Below, one piece after another: positions 33,301-42,900 of a DNA stretch of 48,322 bases. The notes beneath the pieces are model-generated. The model worked only from the letters and a program-made list of their open reading frames with translations, made no database searches and had not been told where the DNA came from. Positions within the stretch are counted from its first letter, which is position 1. Each line of letters opens with the position of its first letter. Both the position numbers and the translations under genes were made by a program. The stretch is from IMG/VR virus record IMGVR_UViG_3300018026_000016, positions 1-48,322 of that record; one strand, written 5' to 3'. Source of the stretch: a virus.

Positions 33301-35436
33301 CTCACTGCCGACATCAGCGGAGCTGGTCGGACATTGAAGACGTTCCCGATAGCCGATGGAACCATTGTCAAGGAAGTTCGCCTGCGGCCCATTGCTCTTG
33401 GGGGTCCTGAGGGTGGGTTCACTCTCAATACGGCCTCCACGTTCTTCTTCCGCATCTTGAATGTGGACTTTGAAAAGGAGGATTACCCGCCCGACATTGT
33501 GTCCTATACCCCTTGGGAGGACGACGGATACGAGTACGACAAATACGCCAACCAGATTGACCTGGAAGTGAATACGAATAACTGGCCGGTCACCGTTAAC
33601 GTCCAGGCAGACGGAGCGAATGTGATGATTGGTGGAAATCCCTGGACCTTCACTGTAACCACTACAGAAAAAGACCGGCGCAGAAACATCACCATACCCC
33701 CTGGACTGATCGGTAAAAAGTGGCGGTTATTTGTGGACACCACTCAAACCTCGATTGCCACTGACGGCGGGATGTTTCAATTGTTCAGCCATCGGTTCTC
33801 TTTCCAGAAGGCGGACAAGGCCGACGTGGTTCACTCTGGAGATTGGGATGATCTCGGGCATGGTTACGACAAGTATTTGAGGACAGTGACGGTCGAATGG
33901 GATCTGTCGCTTGCCGCTACGGGCACTAACGTAGTCCTGCAACTCGACATCATCAATGGAATCGGTGGTGGAACGCTGGTGTCCAACGTGGGACAGTTTA
34001 CGCTGACTGGCGACAGAAGCAAGTGTACCTTCCCCATCGCTGTGGATACGATTGCCAAATTGATCCGTCTGTATCCAATCACAACCCCTCTGCCAATCGG
34101 TTTCAAGCAGTGGAAGTACACCTTCGACAAGACGGACTATCCTGCGGACATCATCTACTCAACCCCATGGAAGCCAGCACAGGGACCAGTCGAGGAAAAC
34201 CCGACTTGGGTCTGGGTTGATATGGACACGGCTAACATCGCTTGTGCATGTCAGTTGGTAAACGAGACTGGAGATGTGTTCCCATTTACGCATACGGGAA
34301 CGGTGGACAACCGCAAGAACTCTTACCCGATACCAGCAGACACGTTCGGTAAGATGTGGCGGCTTATTCTAACGCCGGGAACGAAGGGTAAAGCACAGGT
34401 GTTCGATTGGGGACTAGCAAGATGGACGCCGTTTACAGAGGGAACATCTCAAGCCCCTCCGACCCAGATATTGTGGTTACCGTGGCGTGACGCTGAAACC
34501 CCGGATGACAAGAACCCTACTTGGGTTTGGTTGGATGCGAACACGGGAGGGATCGCCGCGAATATCGTTCTTGAAAACGAGAATGGCTCGGTCTTCTCCT
34601 TCTCCCACACTGGTGTAGTTACAAGTCGAAAGGTCAATTACGCGCTTCCGGTGGACGTCTTCGGAAAGATGTGGAGACTGCTTGTTACGGCTGGTAGTGG
34701 AGGACTATCCCAAGTCTATAATTGGGGAGTTTCCCGTTGGGCACCATTCAACCAGGAGAACTCCCCAGATCCTCCTGACAGCATACTGTGTACGCCGTGG
34801 AACTCGTTCGGGTGGCCGTTCTTAAAGTTGGCGAGAAATCTAATTCTAACCGTAGACACAGAAGGAACTTTAGCCGGAGTCAATCTACAAACTGGCGAAG
34901 CTGGGACAGTCGCCACCTTCCCAGTGAACACCACCTATGACAACCGTAGGGTTGTGGTAGCCTGCCCATCGAATCTGAGTGGGACGCAGTGGCGATTAGT
35001 GATTATCCCGAATGGGGCCTTCAAACTCTGGGACTGGAGTCTCGATCACGTCAAAGAGCCAGCCGCCGTCACCCACTGGGATAGCTACGAGCAGACATGT
35101 GGCTGGAAGTTTTGGAAATTGGTCAAGCAGGGATGGTGGAAGTACCTGTGTCCGGCGCCGGTGACGCTGACGCTTATTTCTGACACTGGCACGTTTGAAG
35201 TAACACTTCCTGCCCACGCTACCCGTTCAGAGGAGAGATTCCTTCTCCCTAGCGTATGGGGGAGCGGGTTGAACAAGTCTAAGACTTACCGGGTCCAGTT
35301 GGACTCCTCATCGCCGTTTATGTTTTTTGCGGAAGGGAGCGGCTTGGAACTTCTATACTTGGGATCTGACCGGCACGCGGTTTACAAACAAATCACCTTC
35401 AGCGAAATGATGACTCTCGGGGAAGGCGGCGGCTGA
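30388..35436 (+). CDS. Large tail protein, nozzle-like N-terminus with C-terminal repeats
   Basis: A 1682-residue protein. The N-terminus (GLITKEAANLLKDSQYRSMS, then SLSTRSGRRSIG) matches the opening of tail tubular/nozzle proteins of podoviruses. The first 850 or so residues alternate Gly-rich beta segments. The last 600 consist of four to five related modules of about 105-130 residues, marked by TPW..., NPTWVWxD (nucleotides 34200 and 34510) and GKMWRL. The modules probably form a stacked beta shaft. There is no signal peptide, unlike the genes before it. A palindrome copy sits at 33981. Its stop overlaps the next ATG. Confidence 0.6.
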   Translation: MADPKSVKFQFGSNGLITKEAANLLKDSQYRSMSNCEVKQEGSLSTRSGRRSIGGTLSGPSFAYGIQKLVNTPGENPLVPSTNPRYIGATSLIGVTGLYRTLDYNTFTEVAPNINTLSNFTSKSFRMAAYAAGNVGGSWAFIASELQMLKDNGASPYSTTLPNGNVLHNWGILPAAGVPLVAAYNASSSQGRLISLVFTAGHDDCFVPYGTWTTTGGGGTGANGTFTSIIQPGDSAGSLTSFTMISGGTGYTSQPTIQFQGGGGLVGNPGQSTVVFTIGGTGNLNGGTPNSPSSSTPYDYRYTFVASDTNNEGNPSQTMLTDSAATQAGFGGDGLSYSGQPASVLFQAVKVLVYGSSDPQIGTINIYRRGGLLYDAWRLVGSLANPPITSPPTQVAFIDNVADVDLEPNRLLVTDNDPPVPSGPPQPITGNFSAAITTAQLTTGPNPGWVTVTLATGYGSLVGVTAGTLMHLYYDNPEDVIIQKITGANQFIAFFQHTHSAYPQGAFEIDTICNQPCFTVIPYQQFLVIAGDPNNPHYIYRTKGDQPEAVAVTPADGSVAVVAAGTPSNPIKDLCVFRGQIVSLNLYSLFETLILDGSLVQPVQVTNRGVVGRRAWCQTDTEIWFLAVDGVYSWDGGNLRKRSEAIDNIFHGGGPVGLVSMGQTENQFFPIDTSRWSQCLMEYVRGEVHLLYPAVGGSYLRLICEPRFGDRWKEFVSVGFNLDFVAYTEPDTGMMIESVTGLDNVSFVMHDQETIVPVTVVPGFPPTVAYYNFTSDSFTTDPTTQGGPIAFSVSLPWFDFGSPESQKVLQEALLDLDVTGNTATATLSIDILLNYSDVAVNTITVTLPLSDYQSGSTVGRKLISLLPGMVAGTPPTVYGQEARAFSYRIYGQAYPARMTFYSLVMKYYDVGIQTTSGATDWMNLGYKYDKRLYQMTVEFDVIRGIDQTIVMDVLTGRDSFLYGEAVQSFTLLTADISGAGRTLKTFPIADGTIVKEVRLRPIALGGPEGGFTLNTASTFFFRILNVDFEKEDYPPDIVSYTPWEDDGYEYDKYANQIDLEVNTNNWPVTVNVQADGANVMIGGNPWTFTVTTTEKDRRRNITIPPGLIGKKWRLFVDTTQTSIATDGGMFQLFSHRFSFQKADKADVVHSGDWDDLGHGYDKYLRTVTVEWDLSLAATGTNVVLQLDIINGIGGGTLVSNVGQFTLTGDRSKCTFPIAVDTIAKLIRLYPITTPLPIGFKQWKYTFDKTDYPADIIYSTPWKPAQGPVEENPTWVWVDMDTANIACACQLVNETGDVFPFTHTGTVDNRKNSYPIPADTFGKMWRLILTPGTKGKAQVFDWGLARWTPFTEGTSQAPPTQILWLPWRDAETPDDKNPTWVWLDANTGGIAANIVLENENGSVFSFSHTGVVTSRKVNYALPVDVFGKMWRLLVTAGSGGLSQVYNWGVSRWAPFNQENSPDPPDSILCTPWNSFGWPFLKLARNLILTVDTEGTLAGVNLQTGEAGTVATFPVNTTYDNRRVVVACPSNLSGTQWRLVIIPNGAFKLWDWSLDHVKEPAAVTHWDSYEQTCGWKFWKLVKQGWWKYLCPAPVTLTLISDTGTFEVTLPAHATRSEERFLLPSVWGSGLNKSKTYRVQLDSSSPFMFFAEGSGLELLYLGSDRHAVYKQITFSEMMTLGEGGG
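33981..33994 (+). promoter_or_regulatory. Dispersed operator-like site, copy 8
   Basis: GTCCAACGTGGGAC, exact consensus, inside the large tail gene. Confidence 0.65.
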
Positions 35437-36539
35437 TGAACGTCCCCTTCGGTTGTACTCAATCCGACTTCACTGGAGCCTGCACCCGCTTCAATACACT
35501 CATTCAAAGAATCTGTGAACAGATAGTCACCGATGACGGGGTAGTGTATTCGGACATTTACGCCAACCGGGTCAATTACCCGGCAGCCAAATACCCGAAA
35601 AGCATCTTCGTGGCTACCGATCAGAATGTAGCCTACCAATCGCAGATGATAAGCGGTGCATCTCAGTGGGCCTATGTCGCGGGGATCATCTACGGCACGA
35701 CTTCGGGGAGTGGAAATCTGATATCGAGTGATGCGGGAGTCTTGCTATTGACCAGCACGACCCCGGTCAAGTTATACCGATGGAGCGGATCGGCATGGCA
35801 GGATGTGACCCCTTCATCGGGAGCGGGTATCTCAACAAGTGGTCCTTTTACGTTGATCGACACCCATGCCAACCGCCTAGCCCATTATCCGGCATCCAAG
35901 TATCCGGCCGGGACACAATTCTTCGAAAGCAATTCCACATTCAGCGACCGGCAAGTAACCTACGTCGTCCAAAAAATCTCGGGGACAAATGTGTGGGTTT
36001 ACCAAAGCGGTGTGTTTACGTCTTCCTACGCGAATATGCCCACAGACTTGTCGAGCAGCGATGCGGGATTTCGTTTCAGCGATCAGACTTACATGCACGA
36101 ATGGCTTTGGAGCGGCACTGCTTGGGGTAATGCGCCGGGAGATCCCGGTTCCCAGTTCATCGTGATGGCGGCGGCGGCTCCCCCAGGCGGGGTATGGTAC
36201 CCGTGCGATGGGGCTGCACATACTTGCACCACGGCAACTGGGGGAACGACTAGCGTTACTCCGCCCAACTATAACGGAACCGTAGCGGCCATCTTCGGCG
36301 GAGGTTACGGCGAAACAGTTAACCCCGCTACGAGCCCAACACTGGAAGTACCGGCAAGCGCCAGCACTATCAGCGAAAGCGGCGCGGACGTTGCCGTGAG
36401 TACAGGGACCGGAAATCAGGTCACGCTGAAGACGCACACCCATAACGTGACGGTTTCACAGGCGCTCATCAATCCGCCAACTGTGGCAAACGGTGGGTTA
36501 CCGGCGTACTTCACCTGTTCGTTTTGGTTGAGGGCTTAG
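35436..36539 (+). CDS. Tail fibre/collar-like protein with an internal duplication
   Basis: A 367-residue protein. Two related modules (about residues 35-125 and 135-230) share Y/H-ANR, Y-P-A-x-K-Y-P, the SSDAG motif and a W-S-G-x-A-W end, so the gene arose by internal duplication. The last 120 residues (GGVWYPCDGAAHTC, THTHNVTVSQ) resemble a phage tail-collar domain, which often lies at the tip of fibres and binds receptors. The start overlaps the previous stop (TGATG). Confidence 0.6.
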   Translation: MNVPFGCTQSDFTGACTRFNTLIQRICEQIVTDDGVVYSDIYANRVNYPAAKYPKSIFVATDQNVAYQSQMISGASQWAYVAGIIYGTTSGSGNLISSDAGVLLLTSTTPVKLYRWSGSAWQDVTPSSGAGISTSGPFTLIDTHANRLAHYPASKYPAGTQFFESNSTFSDRQVTYVVQKISGTNVWVYQSGVFTSSYANMPTDLSSSDAGFRFSDQTYMHEWLWSGTAWGNAPGDPGSQFIVMAAAAPPGGVWYPCDGAAHTCTTATGGTTSVTPPNYNGTVAAIFGGGYGETVNPATSPTLEVPASASTISESGADVAVSTGTGNQVTLKTHTHNVTVSQALINPPTVANGGLPAYFTCSFWLRA

Positions 36540-36577
36540 ATTGTGTTTTTAACGACATAAGACTAAAGTTGAAAGTG

Positions 36578-37150
36578 ATGGCTACCGCTACCAGCGTACT
36601 CCAGATAAAAGCGCACCCAGAGGTGTTCGTAGCCAGCGACATTTCTCAGAGTTTGATGGCCAGAGCCTATATTCAGATGGAGGCCGATAACCTTCTGGAG
36701 ACAGTCTTCTTCAGCCACGTCCCCACTCTCAAAGAGTTCATCGGGTGGCTTGAAGCCAAGGACAACCGCTATCTCGGCTGTTTTATCCGCAACGATGCCC
36801 ATGAAGCACGCTTGGCCGGTCTCGCGTGGCTCTGGAGCATCCGGGGAGGTTCTGGAGGACGGAAAGCCGATTGCGGGTTCGTAATATTCAGGGAATACAT
36901 GCACCACCGGATTCCTTTGCGGTTGATCGAGAAGACCCTTGAGTATTCGTTTGAAACGGAAAACCTTGATATCCTGTACGGCTTGAGCCTCGCTGACAAC
37001 CGGGCCACCCTGATTTTTGGGAGACGGCTCGGCTTCACTTTTTTACCCCCTCTGCCAAAGTTCGCATCGTACCATGGAGTTCCTGCCGACGCCGTCATGT
37101 CCTACCTGACTAGGGAGGACTGGCGAGTACAACGTGGGACTGGGGGTTAA
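36578..37150 (+). CDS. GNAT-fold acetyltransferase-like protein
   Basis: A 190-residue protein; I chose the ATG at 36578 over an in-frame TTG at 36524 that overlaps the previous gene. The layout fits GNAT: strand-helix start, RLAGLAWLWSIRGGSGG in the cofactor-binding region and a C-terminal N-RATLIFGRRLGF motif (an Asn then a helix then RxGF), common in N-acetyltransferases. Such genes occur beside tail genes of phages with no known target. A palindrome copy covers the last codons. Confidence 0.55.
   Translation: MATATSVLQIKAHPEVFVASDISQSLMARAYIQMEADNLLETVFFSHVPTLKEFIGWLEAKDNRYLGCFIRNDAHEARLAGLAWLWSIRGGSGGRKADCGFVIFREYMHHRIPLRLIEKTLEYSFETENLDILYGLSLADNRATLIFGRRLGFTFLPPLPKFASYHGVPADAVMSYLTREDWRVQRGTGG
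37127..37140 (+). promoter_or_regulatory. Dispersed operator-like site, copy 9 (one mismatch)
   Basis: GTACAACGTGGGAC, 10 bases before the end of the GNAT-like gene. The same variant recurs at 44522 and 46100. Confidence 0.6.
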
Positions 37151-37153
37151 AGC

Positions 37154-37774
37154 ATGACCAATTCGCAATGGAGGCGATTCGGGTACGTCTCCCGTCTCAG
37201 CCTAATCACCCGCGGTGGGCCTTCCACGCAGCCGGTGACCAACACAGCCAACCAGGAGACAGCCGTCGCCACAGCGGAAACCCCGCAAGCCATGGCCAAT
37301 CAGACCGAAGCCCTAGAACTTCAACAGCCGCTCATCGCTCAGCAGACGGCTTTAGCCTCAGGTGATCGTTCAGCGGCTCTAGCGGCGGCGATGCCCACTA
37401 TTTCCACTATCACCAGCGGGTTTAACGCTTCGCAAGAACAAATCATGAATAACATCCCGCCAGGACCGGCAAGGGATGCGGCGTTGGCAAATCTCCAGAC
37501 TCAACGGGCAACGACGACGGCGAATACCGAAGCCGGGATGATTAACCAGGCCCCAACCACTCTGGCAAACATCGGGTCTGGCGTAGGGGCATTCGGACTT
37601 CAACAATTAGGCGCAGCGTTGAGTGGCTACAGCGGGGCTTCGCAGAGCGAACAGGCCGTTATGAATGTGCAGGAGCAGCAGCAGGCCGCGAAGCTTGGGG
37701 TTATTGGTGAAGGGTTGGGCGGTCTGGGAACCGCAGCCGGGGGAGCGTTCTCGAACCCAAACTTTAAGTTCTGA
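37154..37774 (+). CDS. Probable internal virion protein
   Basis: A 206-residue, Ala/Gln/Thr-rich helical protein four bases after the previous gene. It has many small residues, a helix with NQTEALELQQPLIAQQTA and a Gly-rich tail (GEGLGGLGTAAGGAF). The composition resembles small internal or ejection proteins of podoviruses, which lie before large internal proteins as here. It stops three bases before the antisense HNH gene. Confidence 0.5.
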   Translation: MTNSQWRRFGYVSRLSLITRGGPSTQPVTNTANQETAVATAETPQAMANQTEALELQQPLIAQQTALASGDRSAALAAAMPTISTITSGFNASQEQIMNNIPPGPARDAALANLQTQRATTTANTEAGMINQAPTTLANIGSGVGAFGLQQLGAALSGYSGASQSEQAVMNVQEQQQAAKLGVIGEGLGGLGTAAGGAFSNPNFKF

Positions 37775-37777
37775 GGG

Positions 37778-38281
37778 TTAAATATGCTTCCAGTGTTCAC
37801 GTCTGACGATTTGGCCAATAGTCGATCGAGTAACGCCGAACATTCTCCCAATAGTCGGCTGACTCCATCTCCCGCTCGCCCAGAGTTCCCTGATTTTCAA
37901 CACCCTAGGAGCGGTGAGCTTAGCCATTGCATCCCATTCGCCGCGAGTTCCTCTGCCTTTGTTGGCCATGTCTTCGTGGTTGGTGTGGTGCGTTCCTTTA
38001 AACAGATGTTTTCCATTACAGCATGGTGGGTTGTCGCAAGTATGGCACACCAGAAACGGGTACGGATCTTCGCCATAGTGAAGGAAATATGCGATGCGGT
38101 TCGCCAGCAATTTGCGCTCGATGTCGTTTCTATAGATAACGACCTGCCCGTATCCCTTGTTGTTCTTTTTGCCCCTGTAGGGCCAGCATTCATCTGGTCC
38201 CCCGACTTCGATGAGCGAGCGGAATTTATCGATGTAGCGTTGGGGGATTTCAGGAAGTGGTTTACACTTGGTCTTGGGCAT
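37778..38281 (-). CDS. HNH homing-type endonuclease with C-terminal HTH
   Basis: A 167-residue protein. Residues about 55-112 carry the HNH_3-type motif: ANRIAYFLHYG, VCHTCDNPPCCNGKHLFKGT, then NHEDMANKGRG (His and Asn catalytic positions). The last 50 residues form a helix-turn-helix (QPTIGRMFGVTRSTIGQIVR) as in mobile HNH enzymes. The start ATG at 38281 has GGAGGGATCAG upstream. It fills the gap between two late virion genes and is read against them, which fits an independently mobile gene. A TACAAT hexamer at about 38340 might be its -10, without a -35 match. Confidence 0.75.
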   Translation of the reverse strand: MPKTKCKPLPEIPQRYIDKFRSLIEVGGPDECWPYRGKKNNKGYGQVVIYRNDIERKLLANRIAYFLHYGEDPYPFLVCHTCDNPPCCNGKHLFKGTHHTNHEDMANKGRGTRGEWDAMAKLTAPRVLKIRELWASGRWSQPTIGRMFGVTRSTIGQIVRREHWKHI

Positions 38282-38375
38282 CTGATCCCTCCAGTGGATC
38301 GGGTGTTCAGGGCCATGAGAACGTCAACAGCGTTCCCGTGGCCCAACTTGTATTGTAGCACCGAAGAGGCCCTTT

Positions 38376-39983
38376 ATGGCTGACAACAACCAGTCTGTTT
38401 TCTCTCCTCCTGATCCGAATTTTTACGCTGGGCCGTTCTCAAACTGGCTACAACCGCAACCTCAACAGCCAATTCAGGCACCACAAGCCTATCCCGGTAA
38501 GGCTGCGGGCATCGCTTACGGAATCGAGAAATTCCTTGAAGGCGTAACGAAAGGCCGCAAGGCCAAATACGCCCAACAAGAAGATGAGAAATTCAAGCGG
38601 CAACAGGGATTCGTGAGCCAGGTCAATATGATGCTCAAGGACCCTGAGTTGAGCGAAGAGGCCAAAAATAAGATCCGGCAGCAGTTCTTTCAAGAGCAAG
38701 GGTACGCCATCAAGGAAGTACTCCCAAAGGGATCAGGGAAAGACAAGAGCGCGGGGAAGGGGAAGGATGACACGCAGAAGAACCAGCATGGGCTGGTAAT
38801 TCATGCCTTGCACGACTTAGCGGAAGGTCTGACGGGCGGCAAGATGCCCAAAGGCGGACCCGATCCTGGAAAAACAGGAGACATACTTCAGGCCACCTAT
38901 TACAATCCCGATGGCAGCGTGAAACCGGAGTTCTCGAAGACTAAGGCGCTCTCGACAATTACGCAGCAGTACCAAGACGCAACCAAAGGAGTCTCCAACC
39001 TAGAAGAAGCCTATGGGGCTACTAAGGGATTGCATGATAAGGTCGTTCAGATCTTTGGCGGCGATCAAAAACAAGCTGCCGAATGGGAATCCAGGCAGTT
39101 GGCGCAGTATCCACCGCTTCCGGCCGACCCAATGAAGCGTTTGGAGCAAAAGATTATTGACGAACAAGAGGCGGCTCGGAGAGGGAGTCATCCCGCAGGC
39201 CCCCCGTCCCTCGTAGCGCGGCGACAGCCGGTCGCCAACGCTAATTTCAGCCCGATGTATCAGGGCGGAGCCTCCCGTCCCCAGCAGCCTCCTGAGCCTG
39301 TTACAACCGGGCAAGTACCAGGGAGCCCACGGTCGCTGCGGGACGTAGCTATTGACGAGATGTACGGAAAACGTGAACGTGTGAACCTGTCTAACCCACA
39401 GGACCCAACGCAACAAGTGGCAGCGGAATATGACCCACGACTGGATACGATGGTTGACCCAATGACCAAACTGCCGCTTCCTGCTGACATGCAAGGTTGG
39501 CTCAAGGAAACCGGGGTGTATCATCCACCTCGTAATCCACTAGAAAAGATCGGAGTCGTTAAGGGCGCAAAGGGTGAAAATAAATATCAGATGTACGACC
39601 CGAATACTAAACAATACATCTTGACTCCTGGAGAGGCGTATGAACGAAGCGCATCGTCAGAGATTGCCGACTTACGCCAGGACGAGAATTTTTTTAACCG
39701 TGAGCAGTCGATTTACGGGCGATATGCGAACGAGGTAGAAAGAATCAACTCTCGACACGACAGCGAAGCTACCAGGATTTCCCTTTCCATGGCTCCCCCA
39801 AGTGATCGGGCGGCGGCTGACAAACTCAATAACGAAGCCGAGCAAAAGCAACTGAAACAAGCTGAAACAGATCGCGATCATATGCTTGACGTCCTCTACA
39901 ACCAGCACAAGAAACAACGGGCCAAGGGGGATTCGTCAAGCGGGTTCACTAGCGAAGACGTAGATCGTCTGCCTGGGGGATAA
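38376..39983 (+). CDS. Probable virion-associated protein, unknown family
   Basis: A 535-residue, hydrophilic, helical protein with GAAGAGG upstream. A Pro/Gln-rich N-terminus is followed by helices with RKAKYAQQEDEKFKRQQ, a Lys-rich linker (about 115-135), and a C-terminal long helix rich in Glu/Gln (LNNEAEQKQLKQAETDRD). It has no membrane segment. The position among internal-protein genes suggests an ejected or internal virion component; this is inference from order. Confidence 0.5.
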   Translation: MADNNQSVFSPPDPNFYAGPFSNWLQPQPQQPIQAPQAYPGKAAGIAYGIEKFLEGVTKGRKAKYAQQEDEKFKRQQGFVSQVNMMLKDPELSEEAKNKIRQQFFQEQGYAIKEVLPKGSGKDKSAGKGKDDTQKNQHGLVIHALHDLAEGLTGGKMPKGGPDPGKTGDILQATYYNPDGSVKPEFSKTKALSTITQQYQDATKGVSNLEEAYGATKGLHDKVVQIFGGDQKQAAEWESRQLAQYPPLPADPMKRLEQKIIDEQEAARRGSHPAGPPSLVARRQPVANANFSPMYQGGASRPQQPPEPVTTGQVPGSPRSLRDVAIDEMYGKRERVNLSNPQDPTQQVAAEYDPRLDTMVDPMTKLPLPADMQGWLKETGVYHPPRNPLEKIGVVKGAKGENKYQMYDPNTKQYILTPGEAYERSASSEIADLRQDENFFNREQSIYGRYANEVERINSRHDSEATRISLSMAPPSDRAAADKLNNEAEQKQLKQAETDRDHMLDVLYNQHKKQRAKGDSSSGFTSEDVDRLPGG

Positions 39984-39986
39984 AAG

Positions 39987-42900
39987 GTGGCAGACCAACT
40001 CCCTGACATTTTCGAGCAGAAACCACCGAGCCTTCCGCCGAGCCCTCCTCCTCGTTCGTCTGCCGAAAACAAGACAGTTACTCCATCGTTGCCGGATATC
40101 TTCGAATCGGCACCCAAACAAGAAGCCTCACCGCAACCCAACGCCCCAAAGGGGAACATAGCGACGACATCTCTATTAAAGTACTTTGGGAAAGGAACAA
40201 CGGTCACAGAAGCCTACGACAAGCTGGCAAAAACCATACTCCCTCGTTCCATCCAGAGATCCAAGGGTGCTGACTGGATGTCTCGCTTTGCTGTCGAACT
40301 CGGCAAGGCCCCTCCTGAGGTTGTGGATTTCGTCACCTCTCCGGTGGGCTTGGCCCTGACGGCAGCGCATTTATTCCCTGCTACTGCGCCGGTAGCTGGT
40401 ATTGTAGACCTCGGAATTGGTTTCGGGGGGTTGATGCAGGCCGCCCCTAAATCAACCAAGGCTTTCAAGAGTGGCTCGCCTGAGGATTGGGCCGATGCGA
40501 TTGCTGATATTGTCACGTCGCTAGGAGCGGCTAAGGCGGGGGCTAAAACCCTAGTCGCTAGGACCGCTGGGTATCGCCTCGTTCCCTTAGAGGAAAGATC
40601 GGCCCTGCGGAAGCAGATCGCTCAGGCTCCCGACGAAGCTAAGATTCCGATGCTCGAAAAAGCCAAAGCTGAAGCGCCGTCAAAGGGACTCCAAAAACTT
40701 TACGAACACCAAGGTGCCAGGGACATAGCGGATGTATTCGACGTGCCGAAACCTAAGCTTTTGCAAATATCGGCTGACATTGTCGCTGACAGAGCAGCCT
40801 TTAAAGCCATAAGAAACTTTGACATCAACAGCTTCCTCTACGATTTTAAAGCAGAGGTTCCAGTTGCCGATAGGGATATTCGAAAGTTAGGATACGTCAT
40901 ACAGGGCGATGCAACAGCAGATGAAGTCGGCCTTTCAAAGGAAGCGCGGCAATGGTTGCCAGAACTTCGTAAGTGGACTAAAGAGCAGGACGATTTACTG
41001 CGCGCCGCGTGGGGAGACTCAGTGTCTCTCCAGGAATCCGAGGCGTATCTGACCCAGATGTGGGACTTTAAGGGACGCGACCCCGCATTTCGCGCCGGGG
41101 TGTCTCGCACGCTGATGCACGACCCCTATCTTAAGGAGCGTAAGATTCCAGGGTACAAAACAGGAATCGAGGAGTACGGGTTAAAACCTAAATATACCGA
41201 CGTCGCAGATGTCTTAAAACTTCGTGCGGATACCGCAACTCAGGTGATTGCGAACGTTAGGATGGCGAATTGGCTCCGTAGCATGGGAACAATTGTCACT
41301 GAAACGGAAGCAAAGGACCTTGGCCTAAATGGATGGAAGCGGGCAACGGATGCCGAGGCTCTTTACCGCGTGACTTACGCTGGCACTACCACCAAAGAAC
41401 ACATGCCGTACTTTGAGCGCCGTCCCGTTTATGTCCACCCAGACTTCGACATGGCAGTAAACTCTGTATTCGGTCACGGCCTACCGACAATAGGAGAATC
41501 CGGTAAGACGACCCTGTTCGGAGCCCTGGACACGATGCGAGCCCTCGGAAAGCGAGCGATATTCACTTTCTCGATGTTCCACTACAACACGCTGAGTGAA
41601 CAGGGTCGGGCGATCTACGCTCTCCGTAAGCCGCTGCCGGGGATCGGCAAGACGCCAAAAGGAGTTCGTGCTGGAGATGCCTTGCGGCAAACCTTTTTAT
41701 TTAATCCGCACTTCTTTAGTGGGGTGAAGTCTGGCGTCTACGAAGCCATTGGTCGATCAGGTGATCGCCCCCCAGTGATGCGCATGGACCCTTCAATTGT
41801 GCGCGAGGCATTAGGGCGTGGCCTTAACCTGAACAGCGAAGAACGTGAGGGATGGCTGATTGACCGGCTGAGAGACATGACGGCCAGTAATAACATTTTT
41901 GCCAAGGTCTCCGGTGGTCCTGTCAGAACGATGGCATCGTTGATGTCCTCATGGGATAGCGCTCTTTGGGACTACTATCACCAAGGAACGATGCTGGATG
42001 CTTATGAAACCATCATGGCCGATGAACTCCCAAAGTTAGGCAAGGATGCAACACCAGAACGAATCGACGACCTGGGGCGCACCGTTGCCAATCATGTAAA
42101 TAACGCCTACGGGGCCGTCAGTTGGGAGAAAATGCTCATTAGTCCACGGGCGAGACAGGCGTTGAACTTCCTTATGCTTGCTCCTGGCTGGTCAGTATCG
42201 AGGCTTCGCGTGCTAACCAGTGGGTTCGAGAACGAAGCGGCTTCTCGAATTACAAGCAAATACGTGACGGGAGCGGCATTATCCTGGTTTCTGACGACGC
42301 AAGCACTCAACTACGCCTTAAGTGGATATTTTAAAACGGAAGATCGCAGCGGTAAAAAAGGAGCACATTTTTCTTGGGACAACCCAGGCCCCCCCGCTCG
42401 TGTAGGAGATCAATACCTCGACAGTCTCACCACAAATGCCTTTAATGTATCTGTCGGTTATAATCCAGATGGCTCGCAGCGTTATCTCGAATTAGGCAAG
42501 GGGTTTCGTGAGCCAATGGGTTGGCTGATGTCGCCAATTGAGACACTGGGTAACAAGTTATCCCTGCCGCTTCGCTGGAGTATCGTACAACTTGGTTATC
42601 ACGAACCGGGCAGCGGTTTCGAAGAAATCAACCCACGAGCAAGCGGCGGAGAACAGGCCACACAGCGTCTCTATGCGAGCGCGGAGGCATTGGGAATCCC
42701 TTTGGTTGCTCGTGGAGTAATCCAGAAGGGAGCCCACAAGTTGTTCCCTGAAACCATTGCGGCCCCCACGGCCAGTTCCCAGTTATTCGGCTTCCCGACA
42801 CGTAGGGGGATGAGTCTGACTACCGCCATTAAGGAATACGGCAACGCTGCCGACCTAAATAACTGGGATATGGCCTCGGAAGTGTTGGCAGCGGCTGCGA

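Noticed and set aside
37784-38383. A 199-codon + strand frame opposite the second HNH gene
   Set aside because: No protein-like motifs; the - strand carries HNH and HTH motifs and a ribosome binding site.
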